Below are positions 13,401 through 25,692 of a DNA stretch of 64,000 nucleotides, one piece after another (within the stretch, counting starts at the first letter, position 1; each line of letters opens with the position of its first letter). The translations under genes and the position numbers were made by a program. Below the pieces are notes generated by a model. That model did not search any database. It had not been told where the DNA came from and saw only the letters and a list, made by a program, of their open reading frames with translations. Source of the stretch: Porites lobata (Eukaryota > Cnidaria > Anthozoa > Scleractinia > Poritidae); the NCBI GenBank assembly GCA_942486035.1, contig CALNXK010000041.1, positions 3,352,154 through 3,416,153 on the forward strand. Direction: 5' to 3'.

Positions 13401-14542
13401 TGAGGTTAGAAGCGACCGTTGCGGATAATTGTAAAGGATTAAGACATAAAATCTAGTTTTATTTATGAATGAAACTGCTTTAGAATGCAGTAACAGTTAG
13501 ATTAAGTGTTCATTAACTTACATTTAAGAAGTATACAAAGTTGGCTGAAAACTAATATTCCTTACCAAACTCGCTCTTTTTGATAACATCAACAGTGTCA
13601 CCAGCTGTCAGTGAAATATCGTTCTTGTTCTTCTTTTTGTAGTCAGCAATGGCTATGTACTGCTCAAACACCACAGGTCCTGATATCTGAACACTGTCGT
13701 TATTATCACCTGCAATAAAAAAAAGAGTTAAGAAAGAAATTCCCCCCTGAAAAGTATTTCTTACATATTACACAGAAAGCACTGTTCATCCCATCATCGT
13801 TTGTTTTTAGTTTGTGTAGTTCCTTATCCTAGCTAGCATGTTGGGGACATTGTCTGACAATGCGAGTACGTGGACTCAAAAGGGCTGAGGCAGTTTCAAT
13901 CTCTAGTCAACTCTCTGTTTCTCCTTTTGAAAGAAAAAGCGAAAAGCGCATAGTTTGCATTTGTCACTTACTTTCATTCGTCTTGTTGTTAGCTTTGCTA
14001 GGTCTGAAAATGAAGAAAGTACAAAACAAAAAATGAAACGAATAGTTTTTGCAGTTTCTGGCTTTAAAATTTATATTAAAGTCATACTGTTTTATCTCTA
14101 TTTCTAAAAATTTAATGCACACCTTTCATCACCTCCTTCAAATTTTGCCAACTTTTTATGGGTGTCAGTAAATCACGGGGTCGGAGTCGGCGTCCGGGTC
14201 TTTTTTTTTTTTTTAGAGAATGCTGTTTTAGGGTTAGGGTTAGGATTGACACTAACCCTCAACCTAACCCAAACCCTAAAACAGCATAGACACCGACCCC
14301 GGCCCCAACCGGGCGTTCTTCTGCCACCCCTTTGTTATTCATCTAATGTCTAACAGAAATGCAGACAGAAAAAGATAACCCTCTTATTAATATAAATAAG
14401 TTGAAGTAGCAGAATTCGAATTCTTTACCTAAGTTCTTGGGTTAGTGTCTCAAATTGTATAAATTTTAATTACTTCTGGTTGAAAGACAGTATAACCATA
14501 ATGATCGATGATAATCCGACGATGAACAACGATGATGATGAC

Positions 14543-14575
<33 letters not shown>

Positions 14576-17500
14576 GGTGGTGGTAATAGTGAAGATTATG
14601 ATGATGTTAATCAGAATCGACATATCTAAGGTCAGAGAGAAAGCTACGTGTGATCATCAGAATAATCAGGTTACGTACGTTTCATGAGGGCGCAAATCAC
14701 TGAGTCGAGCCCGACAAAAGAGGAGGACAGCTTGGCAGTTTGAAATATCATCAGGAGCGTTGATAAGGTCCTTATAAAAAATGAAGGAAAAAAAAAGGGA
14801 AAATTAGTATGAACAAATTAAAACCATAAAATTGAGCTCCTAGTAACTAGGAAAATTCACAAGATAAATAATAACAATTTACTAAGCCATTCGATTTGAG
14901 GAAATCGTGTTTATCGCGAAGGGATAATCTGAGTAGATTTCCACAATTTTACTGACCAATTTTCCTTCATCTTGTTTCTATACTCACGTGAAAAAACTTG
15001 TTCAAAGACTGTCTTCGTTTGCATGTTCCATCCTTGAAGCAAAACTCGCAGTTTTCAGAAAATTTTCTTCCTGAAAAAGATCAACGTCAAACCGGAATTG
15101 TATTGAGTTGAATCATTTTTGTATATTGATCATGATCGAGAACCTAACTAGTTATGACCAAAACAAAAATTATAGGTCGATCAAATGAGTCAATAAAGTC
15201 AGAAAATTTTAAAGCCAACTTAAACAGATTGACAAACTGACGTCCCTTCGTCGGATTTCCTCTCCCAACAACGCAGTATCGATATCATAGTTTCTTTAGC
15301 AACTAAACCCTTCATTGTGACCACAGAATTAATTTTCGGAGCATTTAGGTCATTTTATTTTCTCACCTTTTAACACGGGAATTTCTTTGCCAGTGCCCTT
15401 CGGAAATTCTTTTTTTGAGGTTTTCCTATAGGAAAAATAATCAATATTTTCACAACGATCATATTTGGAAATTATTTCTCACTATTCCCTTTATCAACTG
15501 GTATAAAGATAGCTTAATTACCCGCCTTTGCGTTTTTATGTTAAAAACAAGTGGGTTTCAAAGGAATTTTCAGTAGATGTATGTCTTTATTTACATCGAT
15601 TAGTAAAAACAATTTGGGCGTCGCAGTGGAAAAGGAGTTCAATGCAGTCGAAAATTTTCTTCAAACACAAATCCTGATAAAAGCGATGAAGTTTCCTAAC
15701 CAATACTAGGAACAAATCAAATGAAATAAGGACTTAACCAAGTTCGGACGTCAATAAAGACTACACAATTTTCTCACAACTAACACATTTGGAAATTATT
15801 TATTACTATTCCTTTTTCAGCTTGTATAAGGATAGCTTAATTACCCGCATTTCTGTTTACAGCTATTTCGAGAAAGAAAGAAATCGACAATCCCGTTAGG
15901 TAATATGGAATATGCTCAATACACTGTCCCTGACACTCTAGCTGTCGAATCTACTTTTGTTGCTTTCCTTTAACACTCGCAAACATATGTGCATGACCTC
16001 TCCTGCCATTCTTTCAAATTTCTTTGAAAAACAGTGGACTCAAAACCACCGACAATACCTTTCGGGGTTGTCGCGTGCACTTTACCCTAAAACCTTTCTC
16101 GAAATAGCAGTATATGTTAAAAACTATAGTGGGTTTGAAAGGAATTTTCAGTACATGTATGTCTTTATATCAATTAGTAAAAACAACTTCAATTTGGCTC
16201 CCAGTTTGGGTGTCGCATTGGAAAAGGATTTAAATGCAGTTGAAAATTTTTTTCAAACACAAATCCTAATAAAAGCGATCAATTTTCCCCACAATAAGGA
16301 ACAAATCAAATGAAATAAAGACTTATAATAACCAGGTTCTGACGTCAATGCTGCTTAATAACACAGCTGACCGGACTGCATCAAACTGGCGGGTTAAGGG
16401 AAGATCATTGGATTTGAATCTACTTATTAGCTGCAATGAATATTTCTTTATTCAAATTTGCATCCATAGTTCATATATGATAGTTTTTTTTTAATTAATC
16501 AAACGTCTGAAAAGGAAAACTGAGTGATATCGCTCGAAAAACTGTCAACGGAGCGAAAATGATTGCTGGGCACTAGCTCCCAATGAAAAAGAGATGGCGG
16601 CCACAGTATCAGCCCTTTGGTCAAGTCAACAATGGAATCGTCAACCAGGAAATTTGATACTTGGCCAGTACTGAAGTGGAAACTGCTCCTTCTAAGGTCT
16701 GTTTCAAGACCTTTTTCAAGAGTCAAACTCGTTCACTCTGCCAAATATAATGCTTATGACAAAGTCTATTGTTCTGCCTCAGTGGCATTTAGATACTGGT
16801 CCGTGAAAAGTTCGACTTCTAAAGTTGGTCTAAGTGAGAACAAGAAATTTATTTAAGACTAACTAAGGTCATTAACATCGAACTTTTCATTGATAAGACG
16901 AACCAAATTGAGCCGATCTAAAGTTCATGAAAAGTTTGACGTCTGTCTTGAGTTAAGTTTTCCCCTGCAAGGAGTTTGGATCAACTTTCAGACCCAAATT
17001 AAAATTTGATGAGCTTCATGAAACGTTCCACGCCTTCGCCTAACGCAGTTATTATGTTTCAAACCTGTAGAAAGTAGAAATCGCTGCACTGTCTGTAGAT
17101 GATGTTAATATTTCCGTCCGACCACAGCACTTTGAGAATGTAAACCTAGACGGGGGCAAATTAGCAAAATTTTGCATTTAGGATATTTCTTAAACCCCTT
17201 TACAAAACACTGATGCGTTCTCCAGCACTATCTGCTGAATAAGGAGAAGTAACAGCTAATAAAAAATATAAGGCAGCTATTGCATACAGTTAATTAATTA
17301 GTGTACGCTTTTTGTTGGCTTGACCTTAATAATGTCTGTGTATACTGACGAGCCGTTAACTTCACTTAGGCGAACAACAGGTAGACGATAAGTGGCTCAA
17401 AGACAATAAATTGAACTGATTTAGGCCTATCGGTTCGTTAGTGGTAATCCTACTGATTGCGGGACCAATTAACAACGATCCGACTCTCCCCTTTCAATCT

Positions 17501-20500
17501 GACGGTAATTGGAAAATATTTGCAGAAAGTGGAATTCGCCGTTCACTAGGTGATTTACTAACCAACCGGTTTGCAGTACTTACATATTTTTTATCTGGGG
17601 TCTTGCGTTTCTGAATTCCTTCCACTGAAACAAGCTTTACCCTTCGGTCCATCTCAGTTGATTCCGTTTCTTGTGACTCGTTTTCACTGGTTTGACTCAG
17701 CGACTAAGTAACAAAAAAAATGCTCAGCTGTTTTTATAACCTCTTTTTGCCTTCTCTTGAGGAAGCTTGAAAAAACAATGAGTTTAAGGCTATGACGTTA
17801 CTTAATTGTTACTGGTCACGTTCATGTACTTCCGCACTTCTATCTATTTATATATAGAAATTCTATTTATATATTTTCTATAGATATGATATTATGGTCG
17901 TGCTTTTCTACACGCCTTCTGATAGGTCCTCTAACATTTTCATACAAACATTTAATGAGATCCGAAACTAGGGGATTGCTTCGTAAACTGTAGATTATGC
18001 CTCTATGAAATTTCAGTTTTAGCTATGCACATAAACCGGGAAGAGCCTGCATGATCCATCATCAAGTTAAACACGTCAACAGGAACACTTCAAATTTTGT
18101 CTGCGTTCTTTTCTTTGTTATTAAGTTTTGTATTTCATCATATTGCATGCTTCCCTAGGTTGTTAAAAATTCGAAATTTAATAGTCTTTAAACGAATTTT
18201 CCGGACCCATAGGAACACTATTGCAAATTCTAAAGTATGGAGATCTTTTTTAGAAAAAAGGAATGCAGTTTCTTTCTATTATATAATACCTTTATTGTTA
18301 CTATTACCACCAAAATGCAAATATCCTTTTCCCTATTACGTCATTTAGATCGATCACGTTTGTGATGTTTACTAAGAGGGTGCGAAGGGGGTTAACCGAC
18401 TAGCGACAAAGGGCACAAAATATTACCGACTACCGACAGGAAAAATATTAACCGACTACTAACATGGACTGACATTATCTATATTTTCTTTCAGAGAGAA
18501 GAGTATATTGTATTTTTTCTACCTTTCTAGGAAGTAACCAAAGATACCATATCACGAGTCTTTTTCCAAATATACCACAAAACGAGGGTATTGAAATCGG
18601 TTTGCAGAGCGTATGAAAATTTCTACAATTCAACCCGCCTAGTCCTACACATTACCTGCGACAGAAGTGCTTAGATTAATACTGAAAGAAATTTTTTTTT
18701 GGTTCAATGGAAAGCTCTACTTACAAACCCACGGTACCGCGATGGTCTTTGCGATGGACACAAGGACATCAGTTCCCTATGTCAACATTTTCATGCCATA
18801 TATTGAAAAACAAAGTCTAAGCAAAACCTTCTTTAAACCAGACATCGTAACTTTCTTCGAAGAAGCAAACTTACATGATCCTACTATTAAATTCACCACC
18901 GAAATTCACTGAGACGATGTTCTTAGACACAGTTGTATACTAAGGCACAAGATTCAAAGAAAATGTTATCCTTGATGTAAAGACTAAGGAAACCTTCCAG
19001 CACACATTTCGCCCCTTGTCGCCCACTGATTTGTCAAAGGAGTTTGAGGAAAGTGTTTCAAATTTCAAAAGAACGCTCGATGGACAGAGGCTACCGACAC
19101 AATTTGAAAGAAAAATTTGACTACCGACAAAGTAAGTAGATTTTAACCGACAACCGATAAGTGGACCCCACCATTCAGACCCTCTACTAAGCCTATCTCT
19201 ACACTGCTTACGAAAACAATATCAAATTGGGCTCACACAGCAAAAAGACGATTTCGAAGCGAATCTATGCCACGCAAATCTTAAAAGTAGATGGCTCCTG
19301 TTGGATAGGTATCTCTACCAGTAGCAGTACGAACAGGTGCTCATACCAGGCTGGAGAATTTTTCGTGTGTGACTTGATAAGCTTTCCGGAATACTGTAGA
19401 CATTCATTCATGACATTCACATATGACGTAACAGAGGAAAGAGACCATGTTTTAGAAACAGATTACTATTGTTAAACTACACCCGAGTATGTAGGGTAGC
19501 AATATTACAATAACCCCTGTTTCCATTGGACATCCTCGGGAACCCTGCTAATGGTTCGCTAAATACAGATTTTTCCTCCAAAACATAAGACTCGTACGAC
19601 TCGTACACAGGGAGTCTTCTCCGCTGAATACTGATCCACTAAATGCAGAACAATGCAGGTTTCACTACAAGTCTGTAAGCTGGCATTGGAACTGGTGGGT
19701 TGGTTTTTAATTTCTCTGTTTTGCCTTATGCTCCCACTTCTGTTAAGTTCTACACTCGTTGTCTTTCACGTCTGCCCTTGCTCTCGATACTGCCCTACAC
19801 TCAATTGCTACAGGGATTGACAGAAAAACAGAACTCAGCCGATTAAAAATGGTAAATGATAAGGAGATTATTCACTACAAATCAGTCAAAAAACTGAAAC
19901 CGTTTTAGAACTTTCCAAGAACAGAATAAACTCTTATGGCATTTTATGTGAAGGACAACATAATTGACCAATGAGATGAAGTACCCTCTGTTTTTCTTGC
20001 ACTTGGAATCCCATCTCACTCTCTCTCATGATTGTTCCTTTCGTTTCTTTGCATTGAGCCAGATCCAGTGTTTCGGCAGATTTTGACCGGAGTACCTGAA
20101 CTGGTTCAAGAAATGTTCTTGGTGCCCATCCCTCTTCCATTTCCTTTTTCACATACCACCAACCACTGGAACGTTTCTCGAAGACTTCGACTTCTTCTCC
20201 GGATTGAAGAGATACCTCTCCGCTTTCCTCCGCAACATATGACGAGATAGCCAAATACTTTGTTCCTCTGGGGCTATTTTCACTCTGAGCTGATTTCAGT
20301 TGGATACAAGCCTCCTCTATTCCAGTTATGGTTTCTTCTGTATCTCCAGTGGTATCTTCACCTCTGGAGTGACTCTCCTTCGTCTCGCCAGGAGGCTGCG
20401 GCGTAGCAGCACTTTGGGAATGTTCTGCTTGGGTCATGTTTGATATAAAGTTTAAGTTCTCCTTGAACATCTCGGCAATGCCAACACCAACGCTAAACTG

Positions 20501-22946
20501 TCTCTTTGTCAAGACTGGTGCCCGAGTAGTGTTTGCCCTGATACCTGGCTCAGAAATTGTTCTCCCAAACAGACCGGGTCGTGGAGGACTCTTGCTTTTG
20601 GACTTTAGGTCGTCTGAAAATATTAGACTCCTTGGTAAGGTTCGGAGAGGATCTCGTCCTAAAAAATGGATGGTTTAAAAATAGTTTTGAGGACAATGGC
20701 TTTTTATTGAAAGAGGAAATACCATAAACGGTCATAAACGACAATTCAATTCAATATCTAAGAATTGGATGCGGATTGAATGAATAATGAATGAACGGAC
20801 GGACGGACGGACAGACTGACAGATGGATGGATTGATGGATAGAAGGTGAAAATGGGATATTAATCATAAAATTTACGTACCACTTAAAACTTCGACCACT
20901 TTATTGACTTTTTTTAACTCTTCCTCTTTTTTTGACCTAAAAACAAAATGTATCATTAGATTTTAATGTTCCAGTCACTCTTTAGTTAAAAATGTAACTT
21001 TCTTCGGCCAAACCTTTCACATGTTACTGTTTTTTCCAAAAATGCACCAAAAAATTTGTTGACGCTTTCTGAATTTCGGACCACAGCTGGAAGGATGAGC
21101 AAATCCTACGAATACAAAAAGAGTTGTTGTTAGAGTCAAGATGAAGGAAAGGTTTTGTCTGAAACACTAAGGTAGGACGGTCTATAATAATCCGATTCGG
21201 CCCGGTTTCTGTCCACCTTTATAAACCTCTCATAACTAAGTTAAATTCCAGTTTATATATCTAACTGGGTGATAATCCCATTATTGAAAACTTTAACAAC
21301 AGAAACTGCATGGGAGTAGTCCTGACTCTCCTGGTAAACTGAGCAAAAATAACTGAAACAGTTTTCCAGGCGTGTTATACGCATAAAGGATACTGCCAAA
21401 TCACATTTCATGTTTATTGTTTTCTGAAATTAGGAATACCGGTTTAGTGGTAATCTAGGATAGATGTAGGTTACAGGAAGCTCAACTCATTAGCTGGAGC
21501 CGGCAGTTTACTGAGCTTCCGACGTCTGAAAGAATCCGTTTCATAGAGAGTATAGAAAATGGAACCCAGGCCTGCACGTCGCATTCTGTTTTAGCCTTTG
21601 AGTCGCTTGTCGATATGACTTCTGTTGCCGATGTTCTTTGCTCCACACCCAACAGAAAAAAATTTCCCCTTGATCCTAACCAACCTATGTTTTTACCTTG
21701 ATAAACTTTTCCAGTCTCTGAATCTTTTTCAAATCGTCCTCTTTGAAAAGACTTTGGGAGAAGGAATTTTTCAACTCTGCCAAGAAAAGGAAAGTCTTAT
21801 CAACTAGATGATGTGACGATGTAAACACAGGGCCTCAACTAACGTGCATTTTATTTTCTATTCTATACTCAGAGCTTTTTAACAAAAATAATTTTTAATT
21901 AATTTCTATAGCACTTTATTGACAATAACAATGGTGACAAAAATACATAGGAAAAAAAGAAATTAAAGAAAACAACAACAAGAACACTATAAGGTACAGT
22001 AACTGCAATTTACGAGTTGTAACATGTGATTTGTTCGATAAGTTAAAGAGAAAGATTTGTGTCATATTTAATAAAATAAGATGTTCGTTTTTATGTATTG
22101 GAAAAAAATAAAATGAAAGAGTAACGAAAGTTGCAGTTAAGACGTTTAAACTGTGTAAAAAATATTTGAAAATGGTTGAATCTGCATTTACTTTAGGTGA
22201 TCTCGAACTCTTCAAAAACTTAGGACTGCTTTGTTATAAACAAGAATAGACTTTTGAGGAAAAATGGGTTTTACAAAATTGAACAAACTACTGCACTGGA
22301 TTTCTCCTCGGCATTGAACGTCTGTGGCTGATAAAACGAAGGGAAAATAGAAGCCTGTTTTGAGTTCTCTTAGTGATAACACTTAAGTCATGAACCCTGT
22401 ATTCGAAAAAAAGTCTTCAATTTCATCCAAAATAACTATTTCATGATGCTTAAACAATCTTTTGATACCTTCAGAGTATTTGGATGCAAGATTTTGAATC
22501 TACAGTCAATCGACTGAAACACTGAGGCCGAAATCAATTGTGGAATTGCACACATTTTAGGCATCCTAATGACGAACAGTTGCCGGTCACTTACTGAAAC
22601 TACATATTTTGAGAAAAAATTAATATTTTGCAGTTGCCTATCAGAGCAGCAATGATTTATACGCATATCACTATACCTGGTAAGCTTTTGACAAGAGATT
22701 TTGCAGTCTTCTTTGAATAACCACAATTTTGCTTGAGTAAGTCATAAACCGTGCCCTGAAATTAAAGGAAATTTTAAAAGGGCTTAAGCTTACAATTTTC
22801 ACAGCATGAATAACTTCCTGAAGTTATATGAATGGAGGATGGAGGTTTTATACGGAAATCAGGTCAAGTTGTATCTAACTAATTGCGAGAACCCCGCAGT
22901 GCAATGATAGTAACTATTCGCATTCGATTATAATTTATTATCATTA

Positions 22947-22990
<44 letters not shown>

Positions 22991-25692
22991 ATTATTCAGT
23001 ATTATTCATGCTAACTGTAGCTGTAGTTTGTTATAGAACATACAGTTTTTTTATACTGGTTATAGTTCAGAAATAAAATAATTTACTCATATCCACCAGC
23101 AGCTAAAACGATCGAAATGAAATAAGTGAACCGAATTAAGTACGGGAATAACAGCGTGCACTTAAGAGGCTTAAGTGTTGATACAATGGAGCACTCGGCG
23201 GAGCGGAAGTATGAAAGCGTAGTTAAACTGAGTACAAATCAAATCGAAGAGGAACACTCCAAAAACATAAGTTAAAATTTTATTTCTCCAGCCAATTGAG
23301 GCCAGTAGATTTCTATTTGTCAGTGTTTGCCAAAATGCAGACTGTGGTATCAGTTTAGAATTAAACATTTTTCCGGCTAAGCTAGTTTGATTTGGAATGG
23401 AAGAAATAACTACAAAACTAACTGACACACTTCAATCCAACAGCTTCATCGTCTTTTTTAGTCAGGAGCATTTATTAATAAGTGATTTCTTACTCCCTCT
23501 ATCTCTCAGCATTCTTTATGAGTGACTACTGCACGGGAAACAAACTGGTCAGGAAAAAAGTCTGTCTTCACAGGAAGCGGTAAGCAATGGACATCATTAA
23601 AGTAAGATACGGCTTCCTCGTGTACTGAGAACTGAAGGGGGGTTTGCGTATAATTATCTTCTTCAATCTCAGTATTACTCGGATTCTGGTGCATATCCTT
23701 ACATTAGCAATCATGATGATATTATGTAATACGATACCAAACGTTGTTACGCGTGCCATCATGTTACGTAACATCACACGGTACCCTCACGCTTGAAGTG
23801 CCCGTGTATTGAATCGTTAATGGACCTGAAGAACGCAGTTTTGCCCAGCGTCTCGACAACTAGACCACAGTTAAGTGGTCCCAGCGTGAGAGTTCTTGGT
23901 TGAGTAACACACCGAAATGACATAGCGCTTGAAGAAATCTCCTGGTCTAGTTCGTAACCACTCAAACTTTAATGCGCGCATTTAATTCTTCTCATTCTGC
24001 AGAGATTCTCTGACAGCTATTGACTGTAACGACAGTACCTACGACTGTGAGAATTGAAGAATTGAAGTGATGATGACATTAATCGTTGCTGTTTGGAATG
24101 TTTGAATGGTTCTCAATTTTGATTTACGAAAATCTATTTTACACAGTATGCATGTGAAATTAGTATACATGTAGTTTTCAGTACTACGATTCTTAAATTT
24201 GCTTACAAACTTAACGCCTGCCTTCCTTCCAGTGTCTGAACCTAAACCCTGGGTGATCAGTACAAAGAATGCAAACTGACGAACTGTTACTGTTTACAAA
24301 AATAAACTATATATCAACTAACACGAACATCATTAAAATAAGATACGGCTTCCTCGTGTACTGAGAACTGAAGGGGGGTTGCGTGTAATTATCTTCTTGA
24401 ATCTCTTTATTAATCGGATTCTGGTGCATATCCTTACGTTAGCGATCATAATAATATTATGCAATACGATACCAAACGTTGTTCCGAGTGTCATCATGTT
24501 ATGTAACATCACACGGTACCCTCACGCTTGAAGTGCACGTGTATCGAATCGTTAATTGGCCTGAAGAACGTAGTTTTGCCCAGTCTCTCGAGAGCTAGAC
24601 GACGGTTAAGTGGTCCCAGCGAAGAGTTCTTGGTTGTTGAGCTTTTGAGTAACACACCGAAATGACATAGCGCTTGAAGCAATGTCCTGTTCAAAATTTG
24701 CACATTTAATTCTTCTTTTCTGCAGAGATTCTCTGACAGCTATTGACTGTAATGACAGTACATACGCCTGTGAGAATTGAAGAATTGAAGTTTTGATGAA
24801 TGTAACCGTTGCTGTTTGGCATGTTTAAATAGTTCTCAATTTTTATTTACGAAAATCTACGTTAAACTGTATGCATTTGAAATTAGTATACATGTAGTTT
24901 TCAGTACTACAATTCTTAAATTTGCTTACAGACTTAACGCCTGCTTTCCCTTTCAATGCCTGGACCTAAACCCAAGGTGATCAGTAAAGTACAATACTCT
25001 CCAGTACAAAGACTGCAACCTGGCGAGCTGTTACTTTTTACAAAAACAGGCTACATATCAATTATCATCTTCAATAAACTCAGTTTTATTACTGAGTATC
25101 GCTTTACAACTTGAACATGATTTCGGAGTGGAACCTTGAAATATTTAGTTAATTCGTATTTCACATCGATCAACCGAAACGTACCTGCAACTCAATGAAA
25201 TCTTCATATGTTTTCCGAAGGGCCATTTTGCTCCCATCAGAGTACAGAACTGTGATTTTATATGCCTGATAGGGGAAAAAAAATGTAAAAATTAAGATAT
25301 GAAGTCCGAGTCCAGACAGAAACTAATAACGCTTGCCGGAGTACTGTCAGTACTCATATAGTTTGAACCAAGAAATGCATTTCCTGTCATTCGTTTTCCA
25401 CAGAACACATACACTGTAAAAGCTAATTACTTTAGCGCTTGGTCCTCCAATGTTGTCGCTTATTTTTTATTACTGACATTTCAACGTTGAAATCAGGTGC
25501 GCCATTAATTCTACTAATCTCTTCCTCAGATCTTGCCAACACTTAACAAGTCAGACCTGGGTTTCGCGAAGACACGGTATTTAAACATGCAAAAGCAAAG
25601 AAATGGCAAACCTCAAGGACGGTTCCATTATTCTTCGATGGAAAAGTCCCGGTAACAGATGCTTCAAACACTGTCTTCCCCTCTGCGGACAT
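10401..25692 (-). CDS. Gene B: PX-SH3-PX-SH3-SH3-SH3 protein with a frameshift in the second PX
   Basis: Exons: 25692-25612, 25265-25185, 22755-22677, 21776-21697, 21105-21014, 20936-20881, 20658-19985, 17703-17584, 17145-17065, 15425-15367, 15070-14988, 14770-14679, 14003-13972, 13709-13566, 13118-13011, 12702-12585, 12180-12056, 11352-11294, 11036-10401. Borders are GT-AG and phases agree except at exon 10, which is 59 nt against 58 in gene A because an A run has 7 and not 6 bases. Read literally, translation shifts in the second PX domain and stops about 472 residues in, leaving PX-SH3 and part of a PX. If the extra base is a sequencing error, the product is 932 residues with four SH3 domains. 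Start chosen: the ATG of exon 1 (MSAEGKTVFEASVTG), conserved in all three copies. The stop follows GPSNFLQPV at the end of the last SH3. See gene A for domain detail. Confidence 0.75.
11403..11470 (+). mobile_element. tRNA-like SINE-head remnant, unit 1
   Basis: The words GGTTAGCTCAGTTGGTTA resemble a tRNA D-arm/A box; the B box is degenerate and no cloverleaf can be drawn. It lies in the intron between exons 17 and 18 of gene B. A copy sits at about 29,385-29,452 in gene A. Probably a decayed tRNA-derived SINE, not a functional tRNA. Confidence 0.35.
14221..14286. repeat. Telomere-like TTAGGG hairpin in an intron of gene B
   Basis: The left arm (TGCTGTTTTAGGGTTAGGG and on) and the right arm (complement, ending CCCTAAAACAGCA) pair over about 24 bases around a short AT-rich loop, giving two to three TTAGGG units facing their own complement. 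A GC-rich outer pair (ggggtcgg at 14,177 and ccgacccc at 14,292) may extend the stem. It lies between exons 12 and 13 of gene B. The matching intron of gene A lacks it. Confidence 0.7.
14531..14584. repeat. (GAT)n(GGT)n compound microsatellite
   Basis: GAT repeats run into seven or more GGT repeats, in the intron between exons 12 and 13 of gene B. A shorter GAT/GGT tract is at about 32,255-32,290 in gene A. Confidence 0.85.
15367..15425 (-). other. Gene B exon 10 with a one-base insertion (frameshift in second PX)
   Basis: The minus strand reads CTC followed by seven A and then GAATTTCC; the same exon in gene A (33,083-33,026) has six A. With six, the frame gives ENLKKEFPKGTGKEIPVLK, the expected PX strand and loop. 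With seven it gives a foreign frame that meets a stop in exon 11. The splice sites are unchanged. Either a real inactivating mutation in one tandem copy or a homopolymer sequencing error. Confidence 0.75.
15450..16350. repeat. Local intronic duplication, intron 9 of gene B
   Basis: The block beginning atttggaaattattt at about 15,465 recurs at about 15,790, and the block beginning ttaaaaacaagtgggtttc at 15,541 recurs at about 16,115. The matching intron of gene A (33,115-33,480) has it once. Part of the inserted middle (about 15,855-16,100) also recurs with divergence at 47,940-48,185, outside the array, so it is an interspersed repeat. Confidence 0.65.
18377..19184 (+). mobile_element. TIR element with Penelope-like reverse transcriptase remnant (unit 2)
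   Basis: Same element at the same place as 962-1,767, in the intron between exons 7 and 8 of gene B, flanked by TACTAAG at 18,370-18,376 and 19,185-19,191. The open stretch 18,667-18,912 gives the clearest view of the remnant (HGTAM, NIFMPYIEKQSLSKTFF, HDPTIKFTTEIH). A following frame from about 18,915 continues with RFKENVILDVKTKETFQHT. Presence in units 1 and 2 and absence from unit 3 dates the insertion before the unit 1/2 duplication. Confidence 0.65.
22938..22990. repeat. (ATT)n microsatellite, intron 2 of gene B
   Basis: About 17 ATT units with small interruptions, the counterpart of the tract at 5,639 in unit 1. Confidence 0.8.
23585..25060. repeat. Local tandem duplication of about 0.74 kb, intron 2 of gene B
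   Basis: The block starting at acatcattaaagtaagatac (about 23,590) is repeated with divergence from about 24,328, including the words ggtaccctcacgcttgaagtg at 23,780 and 24,515. Units 1 and 3 have one copy. No coding content was recognised in it. Confidence 0.7.

Larger units (their letters stand above)
1..17502. repeat. Tandem array unit 1 (about 17.5 kb)
   Basis: This stretch is repeated almost base for base in unit 2, starting at 17,503, and with more divergence in unit 3, starting at 34,652. It holds exons 1-8 of gene C and exons 9-19 of gene B. The junction is visible because the opening words of the window (cggtaattggaaaatatttg) recur at 17,503 and, slightly changed, at 34,652. Unit 2 lacks about 80 bases present at 30-110 here. 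The repeat probably extends to the left beyond the window, so position 1 is a convenient phase and not a biological boundary. Confidence 0.9.
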
